Assembly: GCA_002305615.1 (NCBI GenBank) | Contig: DBPU01000113.1 | Span: 33,312 to 39,406, forward strand | Source: Verrucomicrobia bacterium UBA1412 | GTDB lineage: Bacteria; Verrucomicrobiota; Verrucomicrobiia; Limisphaerales; UBA1412 | Direction of reading: 5' to 3' | Length of the DNA: 6,095 nt | Shown here: piece after piece, positions 1 to 4,955 of the stretch | Layout: every line of letters begins with the position of its first letter | How positions within the stretch are numbered: position 1 is the first letter of the stretch | Translations under genes and position numbers: made by a program | The notes under the pieces: model-generated | The model's input: only the letters and a program-made list of their open reading frames with translations | Database searches by the model: none | What the model was told of the DNA's origin: nothing

Positions 1-717
1 GGGCAGGAGCAGAAGCCCGGGGACGAACCAGCGCAGCAGATAGCGCAGGATGCCAGCCTTCAAAGCCGGCTGCATTTCGCCCCGGATGCGGCTGGCGGAC
101 ATCAGCACGAAGACCGCCGCCAGAGAGAGGCACGCCAGAGCGCGGATGAGCAGGCTCGGCCAAAAGGTCGGGTTGAAAAATGCGTAGAGGACGGCTCCCG
201 AAAACTCACGCATTCCATTGGCCTGAAGCCACTCCTGACCGGGCGTCAGCATGAAGGAGAGTATCCCGTTAATGATGAAGAGCGTGAAAAAGGAGCTTAC
301 GCAGTAAACCCAACCCATGGCTACATGGAGCCGCTCGGAAATTCTCCCCCAGGAGTAGTAGTAAATGGCGGCGCTGGTGAGCTCAATGAGGAAAAAGATC
401 CATTCAACAGCCCAGAAAAATACGAAAATATGAATGAGCGCGCTGGTCCCGGTCGGCTGTGCCAGCCCGATGGAAAACCAGATACCTACGCCCGAGACGG
501 TTCCCAGGACGCCGGTGACGATCAGGAAAAAGCGCATGTTCCGACGCAGAGCCGCCATCCACTCCGGGCTTTTGAGGTTCAGCGCCCGGCGCTCCAGCAT
601 CGGGATGAGCAAGCCGCCTCCCACGGCGAAATGCGAGATCATGACATGGAAGATGGAGATGATTCCGATCACCCAGCCGGCTCCTATGAGCGGTACGTCC
701 CAAAATGGATAATTCAT
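1..717 (-). CDS. CydA-like membrane subunit (cytochrome bd oxidase subunit I family), C-terminus outside window
   Basis: The reading frame is open from ATG at 717 to the left edge, giving 239 residues starting MNYPFWDVPL. It is strongly hydrophobic, with about five membrane spans visible. It aligns by eye with E. coli CydA. H24 matches the heme ligand His19, with an identical 18-residue spacing to a following Glu (E42). E112 matches Glu107, followed by an aromatic stretch and W123. N150 in the IING stretch matches the ANGW asparagine, and FNPTFWP (181-187) matches FNPVAQA. The Glu99 equivalent (E105) is shifted by one position, and the place of the b558 ligand His186 is occupied by I190/R191. 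The quinol loop and the methionine ligand would lie outside the window. The gene starts 26 nt after the Rieske-fusion gene with no obvious ribosome site, which implies one operon. Membership of the CydA superfamily is fairly sure. Activity as an oxygen reductase is not, because heme ligands differ and no ordinary CydB is visible. Confidence 0.82.
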   Translation of the reverse strand, partial: MNYPFWDVPLIGAGWVIGIISIFHVMISHFAVGGGLLIPMLERRALNLKSPEWMAALRRNMRFFLIVTGVLGTVSGVGIWFSIGLAQPTGTSALIHIFVFFWAVEWIFFLIELTSAAIYYYSWGRISERLHVAMGWVYCVSSFFTLFIINGILSFMLTPGQEWLQANGMREFSGAVLYAFFNPTFWPSLLIRALACLSLAAVFVLMSASRIRGEMQPALKAGILRYLLRWFVPGLLLLP

Positions 718-743
718 AATCTTTAAATCAGTTTTCTGTTTTT

Positions 744-2408
744 CTAGCTGATGAGGATATCCTCACCCCGAACCTCGACCTGATAGAGCGGCAGCGGGGC
801 CTCGGGCGGACCCGAGAGGACTTTGCCTGTTCTTGAATCGAATACGCCGTCGTGACATGGGCAGAATACCCGGTCTTTATCCGGTTCATAGCGCACCTTG
901 CAGCCCATATGCGTGCAGATGCCGTCCATGGCAACCCAGGATCCATCGGCATGATGGATGAGAACCGAGAAGCGTCTCTTGAAAACGAAAGTCATCATCG
1001 ATTGTACCGGAATCTTGGCCGCATCTTTCAGGACAAACGCTCCGTCGGCCGTCTGTTCGGTGGGCGCCTCTTCCGTATCCGAGAGGACCGATTCCACCGG
1101 CCGGCCCAGATAGCGGTAAAGGGCGTAGCTGACTCCGCCGGCATAGAGCAGTCCGACTCCGGTCAGCGCTGTCCCCAGGAATGCGCTCCGGCTCATGGTG
1201 CAGCTGCAGCTCTGAGGCTCTTCTTTCTGTGGCTTGGGTGCCGTTTGGACCAGATATCCCTTGGCCGGGACGGCTTCGGTAATGAAGTCCGAGGTCGGCT
1301 TGCTCTTCCAGGAAACCCAGATCATCCAGGCGAGCACACAGAGTCCCGCGATGAAAAGGAGTAAAAAGGCGGCCAGTATCAGGTAATCCGTTTGCGCTTC
1401 GGCTGAGCGTTTCCAAACGTCGTAGCCCTTATTCGATAGGGTAATATCACGGATTGCGTCACGGGCCACGGCCATGAAGAAAAAGCCGACCACTCCCAGG
1501 ATTGCGGTCAGATTGCCCGAGAGCCGGATTGAGCCGTTCCATTTGACCCGATTGAAACCGATTACCCAGAGCGCTACCCAGCAAAGAACGAAAAGCGGCC
1601 AGCTTACCCCGAAGAGCCCGCTCTGCAGTGACGCCTCGCGGACATACTCCGGCTGCACCATCCAGACACGGTATCCGGTCAGTAATTGAACGGGAACTCC
1701 CACCAGGAGCAGGTATCCGCCCAACCGCGAGAGGTATTCCCTCACCGAAGGAGTTGGGGAAGGTCTGGAGCCCAGCCAGAGCATCCAGGCACCGGCCCCC
1801 ACCAATCCGCCCAGGACCATGAAAGCCCAGCGCGGCACCATCGTTGGATCGGCCGGCGCGAAAAAGAGACCCAGTGCGTTTAGTGAATACATTTGCTGCC
1901 AGACCTCGGGCCGGAGCATCAGCGTCGTATTCATGCTCAGGATTTTGCCCACGGATGCGGCCGCCATCCACGCCAGAAAACCGAACCAGAGGGCAGAGTC
2001 GCCCCGTGAACAGCGATCCGCGAATTTATAGAGGAGCCAGTAGCAGAACATCAGGAAGCCCACAATGGAAATCCAGTAGGCGCCCAGGAGAACGCTGCTG
2101 GTATAGAGTGCGCTGCCATAAAGCACCTGGTTAAAGAGAAGGGGAGGTACGGCGAAATTGATCACGAAGGTCATCACTACCGGGAGCCGCTTTGCCATTA
2201 CCCAGGCCGCCGAAAGCCGGTCACGGCCTTCCACCGAGTATCGCGATTGAGAGGGAGCGATCCGGTTCATAAGCACTGCCAGCAATATCCCGCCCAACAA
2301 TACTTCCACCGCTACAAAGTGAAGAGAAGAGGTAATGAGCAGCAATATCTTGAATATCACCACCGGCGCGGGCAGTGGAACAGCATCTACGAGGGGAAAA
2401 TTATCCAT
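744..2408 (-). CDS. CydA-like polytopic membrane protein fused to a C-terminal Rieske [2Fe-2S] domain
   Basis: The protein has 554 residues. Residues 1-370 hold about nine hydrophobic spans (near 17-47, 75-94, 104-128, 138-156, 193-213, 227-249, 266-285, 299-317, 341-366), the number expected for a CydA fold. A basic/Pro-rich linker with a CSC motif (401-403) follows. A tenth span (408-431), beginning MSRSAFLGTALTG, resembles the anchor of a stand-alone Rieske protein. The Rieske domain (about 455-554) has both cluster-binding boxes: CTHMGC (C498, H500, C503) and CPCH (C516, C518, H519), so two Cys and two His ligands plus the disulphide pair are intact. The N-terminal part shares landmarks with the downstream CydA-like protein (H30, N160, DPTMVP at 187-192), but the membrane glutamates are missing and H30 is the only histidine before residue 485. 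It likely transfers electrons between quinol and a partner at the membrane surface. It is the first gene of the minus-strand operon. The start at 2408 has only a weak AGG upstream. The Rieske call is very secure; the function of the membrane part is inferred. Confidence 0.9.
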   Translation of the reverse strand: MDNFPLVDAVPLPAPVVIFKILLLITSSLHFVAVEVLLGGILLAVLMNRIAPSQSRYSVEGRDRLSAAWVMAKRLPVVMTFVINFAVPPLLFNQVLYGSALYTSSVLLGAYWISIVGFLMFCYWLLYKFADRCSRGDSALWFGFLAWMAAASVGKILSMNTTLMLRPEVWQQMYSLNALGLFFAPADPTMVPRWAFMVLGGLVGAGAWMLWLGSRPSPTPSVREYLSRLGGYLLLVGVPVQLLTGYRVWMVQPEYVREASLQSGLFGVSWPLFVLCWVALWVIGFNRVKWNGSIRLSGNLTAILGVVGFFFMAVARDAIRDITLSNKGYDVWKRSAEAQTDYLILAAFLLLFIAGLCVLAWMIWVSWKSKPTSDFITEAVPAKGYLVQTAPKPQKEEPQSCSCTMSRSAFLGTALTGVGLLYAGGVSYALYRYLGRPVESVLSDTEEAPTEQTADGAFVLKDAAKIPVQSMMTFVFKRRFSVLIHHADGSWVAMDGICTHMGCKVRYEPDKDRVFCPCHDGVFDSRTGKVLSGPPEAPLPLYQVEVRGEDILIS

Positions 2409-2738
2409 AACCTAAAATTTTTTTCTGAGCCAATCGGAGCGCTTTCTGCGTCGTTTGGAGAAGTTAGCATGATCCGCCCTGAAATGCAGTGATTTTTTAA
2501 ATGAAAATATCTCTTGCCTCTTTTTTCAATTTGAAGTATTTTCGAAAACGGAACCGGGCTGGATCAAGCGGTCTGGGGTTTATAAACTTCCAGAGTGCCC
2601 GGCGCCAAGGTCAAGGAAAGTGGTACGTTTCTCAATCATTCTCTAGGTTTTCTTTTTCGTTTGCCTGGCCGTTTGCATGAAGCATACCTGTTTATAGTAC
2701 AAAAAAGCGCGCTTCTTTGCGCTGTTATCTGCGTTTAT
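2409..2738. other. AT-rich divergent intergenic region between the respiratory operon and rho
   Basis: This stretch separates two divergently transcribed units and must hold the promoters of both. It contains two perfect 10-bp palindromes, TTTTCGAAAA at 2539-2548 and GTTTATAAAC at 2578-2587, which could be operator-like sites or chance in AT-rich DNA. No convincing -35/-10 pair was found for the minus-strand operon. The plus-strand frame of rho stays open from 2595, but the encoded residues do not look like Rho. A short AGCGC/GCGCT hairpin (2706-2723) lies in the probable rho leader. No RNA gene was recognised. Confidence 0.6.
2670..2698 (+). promoter_or_regulatory. Candidate promoter of rho
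   Basis: TATAGT at 2693-2698 matches five of six bases of the sigma-70 -10 consensus. A poor -35 (CGTTTG, 2670-2675) lies 17 nt upstream. Transcription would start near 2705 and leave a leader of roughly 35 nt before the ATG at 2739. The weak -35 makes this tentative. If right, it also excludes the longer rho start at 2595. Confidence 0.35.
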
Positions 2739-3863
2739 ATGGGTAAGACAGTAGCCGAAATCCCAGAGTTTGGGTCAGGCTTTTTAGAAATATCAGAAAA
2801 AGGTTTTGGTTTTTTGCGTTCAGAGGAAAACCGTTTCCAGCCAAAGCCGACGGACATCTTCGTGACTCCTGACACGATCAAAAGACGCTCTCTGCGCGAG
2901 GGCTCTTACGTGCACGGAACCTTGCAGCCTCCTCATCGGGGCACAAGCCCACAGCTCAAGGAGGTTCTCACAGTCAACGAAATGCCCTATGATGAATTCA
3001 TTAAAGCATCTCGCTTTGAGAATCTTGTAACGATCGATCCTGTCGAGAAATTCAGACTGGAGACCACACCGGAACAGTTCGAAACTCGAATCATCGACCT
3101 CGTTACCCCCATCGGCAAAGGCACCCGCGGTCTCATTGTTGCACCGCCGCGCACCGGTAAGACGACGATTCTCAAACTGATCGCCAACGCCATTGCACTG
3201 AACCATCCCGAAGTCTACGTGATGGTGCTCCTCATTGATGAACGCCCTGAGGAAGTAACCGATTTTGAACGCTCCGTCAAAGCGGAAGTGGTCGCCAGCT
3301 CCAATGACCAGGACCTGGAGACGCATGTCCGCCTGAGCCGCTTTACCATCGAGCGTTGCCGCCGCATGGTTGAAGGCGGCAGAGATGTCATCGTCCTCAT
3401 GGATTCGCTGACCCGTGTCGCCCGCGCCTACAATAGCGCCCATGGCGGCTCTGGCCGTACCATGACCGGTGGTGTCGATGCGCGTGCGCTGGAAATTCCC
3501 CGCAAGATGTTTGCTGCGGCTCGTAAAATCGAGTTCGGCGGCTCCCTCACTATCATCGCGACGGCTCTGGTGGAAACCGGCAGCCGAATGGACGAGCTCA
3601 TCTTCCAGGAATTCAAGGGCACCGGCAACATGGAGCTCATCCTGGACCGCAAGCTGGCCGATCGCCGCCTTTTCCCGGCCATCGATATTCCCCGCAGCGG
3701 TACTCGAAAAGAGGAAAAACTTTATCCGGGCGTCCAGATCGAGGCCGTCAGGAAGCTGCGCCGCTCCATGGTCGACCTGAATTCCGTCGAAGCGATGGAA
3801 ACCTTGATCGGTGCGCTCAAGAAGTACAAGACGAACGAGGAGCTTTTGAGCAAGCTGCTCTAA
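2739..3863 (+). CDS. rho: Transcription termination factor Rho
   Basis: Rho is the hexameric RNA-dependent ATPase that ends transcription at Rho-dependent sites. The chosen start gives 374 residues. The cold-shock-like primary RNA-binding domain comes first, with RNP1 GFGFLRS at 22-28. The RecA-like motor follows: Walker A APPRTGKT (135-142), DERPEEVT (167-174), Walker B DVIVLMDS (216-223), the Q-loop GGSGRTMTGG (236-245), the R-loop FKGTGNMEL (292-300) and RSGTRKEE, which carries the arginine finger (319-326). Residues that bind bicyclomycin in E. coli Rho appear conserved. The protein is shorter than E. coli Rho (419 residues) because the N-terminal helical RHO_N domain is missing. The start at 2739 was chosen because similarity to Rho begins at about residue 13 from it (GFLEISEKGFGFL), and the residues encoded from 2595 are hydrophobic and unlike Rho. 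No Shine-Dalgarno sequence precedes 2739. It appears monocistronic, with its own terminator. Confidence 0.97.
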   Translation: MGKTVAEIPEFGSGFLEISEKGFGFLRSEENRFQPKPTDIFVTPDTIKRRSLREGSYVHGTLQPPHRGTSPQLKEVLTVNEMPYDEFIKASRFENLVTIDPVEKFRLETTPEQFETRIIDLVTPIGKGTRGLIVAPPRTGKTTILKLIANAIALNHPEVYVMVLLIDERPEEVTDFERSVKAEVVASSNDQDLETHVRLSRFTIERCRRMVEGGRDVIVLMDSLTRVARAYNSAHGGSGRTMTGGVDARALEIPRKMFAAARKIEFGGSLTIIATALVETGSRMDELIFQEFKGTGNMELILDRKLADRRLFPAIDIPRSGTRKEEKLYPGVQIEAVRKLRRSMVDLNSVEAMETLIGALKKYKTNEELLSKLL

Positions 3864-3887
3864 AGGAAGTGGTTAAAAACTGATTTC

Positions 3888-3930
3888 AAGCCCGCGGAAA
3901 GATAATTTTCCCGCGGGTTTTTTTCTTTTT
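3888..3930 (+). terminator. Intrinsic terminator of rho
   Basis: A GC-rich stem, CCCGCGG (3891-3897) with CCGCGGG (3911-3917), is extended by AAG/TTT pairing at its base and by AAA/TTT inside around a bulged C. It is followed by a T-rich run TTTTTTTCTTTTT (3918-3930). It lies 27 nt after the rho stop codon. On the minus strand the hairpin lacks a comparable T-tract, so it serves mainly the plus strand. Its tail overlaps the stop codon of the convergent HNH gene. Confidence 0.9.
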
Positions 3931-4591
3931 AGGGGATCAATGCGGGCGTGGTGGCTGGGGCCCTCAGAACGGCCTTGCGCCGGACCCGCTCATAAGATTC
4001 AGAGTCGATGAGACCCGCCCGGTAAAAATCCTCCGCATAGGAGAGCTGCCGCTCGCCGACACGGTCGGATTTCATCCGGTTGAGGCTGCTGGGCATCATT
4101 TCCAGATTCGCCAGGTCGTTGCCCACTTCCGGAGCCAGACTCACCGGGACGATATGGTCGATCTCCACCTGCTCGCCCAGGTAGGGCCCGAGCGTGATCG
4201 TGGCGGCATTGCCCCGACGCAGTTTGGCCTGGTTTTCCTCGGTAAGAAGTCCCAGTTCACGGGCGATTTTGAGATTGCGCAACACGGTACGGGCGACGAG
4301 CTTGCCGTGGTCTCCATGGGTGCCGTTGAGAAGAAGCGCCGTGTAGGTGATGAGCTCCGGGGGAACATGCCACTCATCGGAAAGATTGAGCCAGTAGACG
4401 ATCTTATTGACCCGCGGATTGGCCCCGCGTTTTTCCAGCGTGGCCAGCTTGGCCGGGTCGCTCAGACTGGTCACCGCCGTAAGACTCTGAACCGGAGGCC
4501 AGAGCGCCAGTAGCGAACCCAGGAGCAGAATGAGCGAGAGCCATCCTTTGACCCTGAAAAACCTCTTCTTTTTTCTAAAAAATAATCCCAT
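3929..4591 (-). CDS. Membrane-anchored or exported HNH-family endonuclease-like protein
   Basis: The protein has 220 residues. A strongly basic N-terminus (RKKKRFFRVK, 6-15) is followed by a hydrophobic stretch at about 17-32, read as a signal anchor or signal peptide, so the remainder probably lies outside the cytoplasm. The middle (about 60-130) is helical and has no recognised domain. Residues 143-177 form an HNH-like beta-beta-alpha motif: EIDHIVP with D145 and H146, NLEMMP with N162, and LNRMKSDR with N171 in the place of the third His. This is the HNN-type variant, and the zinc-binding CxxC pairs of some HNH proteins are absent. The preceding ITLGPYLGE stretch fits an HNH-proximal segment recalled from verrucomicrobial proteins. 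The gene is convergent with rho and appears monocistronic. Nuclease activity and substrate are inference: it could be a nutritional or DNA-processing nuclease, or an inactive relative. Confidence 0.85.
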   Translation of the reverse strand: MGLFFRKKKRFFRVKGWLSLILLLGSLLALWPPVQSLTAVTSLSDPAKLATLEKRGANPRVNKIVYWLNLSDEWHVPPELITYTALLLNGTHGDHGKLVARTVLRNLKIARELGLLTEENQAKLRRGNAATITLGPYLGEQVEIDHIVPVSLAPEVGNDLANLEMMPSSLNRMKSDRVGERQLSYAEDFYRAGLIDSESYERVRRKAVLRAPATTPALIP

Positions 4592-4594
4592 ATT

Positions 4595-4612
4595 CCTCCG
4601 GTCTGCCTCCTT
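4595..4612 (-). promoter_or_regulatory. Double Shine-Dalgarno-like site of the HNH-family gene
   Basis: On the minus strand GGAGG (4599-4595) ends 3 nt before the ATG at 4591. A second and better match, AAGGAGG (4612-4606), ends 14 nt before it. Neither spacing is ideal, but together they support this start codon. The other genes in the window lack comparable sites. Confidence 0.6.
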
Positions 4613-4663
4613 CCGAGCCGGCCCGCGATTCTACCACTCTGCTCCCTCACTTGTAAACCTCCA

Positions 4664-4865
4664 CACGCATTGCCTCAAAAATGTGCGCACCGAAAAGTGA
4701 AGAACCACGGATGAACACAGATTCGTGAGGTGTTTTCTGTAGTGATACAGGATATCCGCTGAAGTGTTTGCTGCTCTGACCCGAGTTTTGCGGGCCCTGT
4801 TTCGCACGGCCTCTTGAACCACCCAATCTAAAGCATCCGTGTTCATTCATTGTTCACGCATTGCC
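4664..4865. repeat. 11-bp direct repeats bounding a 180-bp non-coding segment
   Basis: CACGCATTGCC occurs exactly at 4664-4674 and 4855-4865. The 180 bp between them are non-coding and contain the inverted repeat listed separately, two copies of GAACCAC (4702-4708 and 4816-4822), and the 8-bp palindromes GTGCGCAC (4683-4690) and GGATATCC (4750-4757). The arrangement resembles a target-site duplication around a small non-autonomous insertion, but the segment ends are not clean inverted repeats. This is a possibility, not a firm mobile-element call. Confidence 0.5.
4711..4846. repeat. Imperfect inverted repeat, ATGAACACAGAT / ATCCGTGTTCAT
   Basis: The left arm (4711-4722) and the reverse complement of the right arm (4835-4846) agree at 11 of 12 bases, with 112 bp between them. 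The left arm sits in CCACGGATGAACACAG. From memory, similar phrases recur as dispersed intergenic repeats in PVC and other environmental genomes, so this may be a genome-wide repeat family. That recollection could not be tested here. Confidence 0.55.
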
Positions 4866-4903
4866 CAAGAAACAAATCTTTTTCGTAAAGGTTAAAAAGA
4901 ACG

Positions 4904-4932
4904 TTGACGCCCGGGGGAGAAAAAGCTATCCT
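4904..4932 (+). promoter_or_regulatory. Sigma-70-like promoter of the downstream membrane-protein gene
   Basis: TTGACG (4904-4909, five of six consensus bases) and TATCCT (4927-4932, four of six) are separated by 17 nt. Transcription would begin near 4939, leaving a leader of roughly 16 nt before the ATG at 4956. The AT-rich stretch just upstream (about 4867-4900) could act as an UP-like element. Confidence 0.6.
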
Positions 4933-4939
4933 CCCGGGC
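4909..4939. repeat. GC-rich inverted repeat overlapping the promoter
   Basis: GCCCGGGGG (4909-4917) can pair with CTCCCGGGC (4931-4939) over nine base pairs including one G-T, with a 13-nt A-rich loop. It covers the last base of the -35, the spacer and most of the -10, so it could be an operator. It has no T-tract and does not look like a terminator. Confidence 0.6.
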
Positions 4940-4955
4940 AGATTGTGAATGACTT

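Noticed and set aside
325..726. 133-codon plus-strand open frame, plus a 99-codon minus-strand frame at 404-703
   Set aside because: Both are antisense or out-of-frame shadows of the CydA-like gene, with low-complexity charged composition. The minus frame ending at the left edge carries clear CydA landmarks.
852..1416. Open frames of 170 and 176 codons on both strands
   Set aside because: They overlap the Rieske-fusion gene, whose Rieske motifs are unmistakable. The alternative products have no recognisable features.
2504..2529. TTGAAA and TATTTT on the minus strand as a promoter for the respiratory operon
   Set aside because: The spacing is only 14 nt and the -10 match is poor, so it was not listed as a promoter.
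2595..2738. 48-codon N-terminal extension of Rho
   Set aside because: The extension is hydrophobic, does not resemble any Rho N-terminal domain and overlaps the candidate promoter. The ATG at 2739 fits the conserved domain better.
2820..3443. 207-codon minus-strand open frame
   Set aside because: It lies fully antisense to rho; the open frame follows from rho codon composition.
3891..3917. The rho hairpin as a bidirectional terminator
   Set aside because: On the minus strand the stem is followed by mixed sequence rather than a T-tract, so only plus-strand function is supported.
4631..4850. Two minus-strand open frames of 71 and 67 codons in the intergenic region
   Set aside because: Both start inside the right arm of the inverted repeat, overlap each other in different frames, and their sequence is explained by the repeat.
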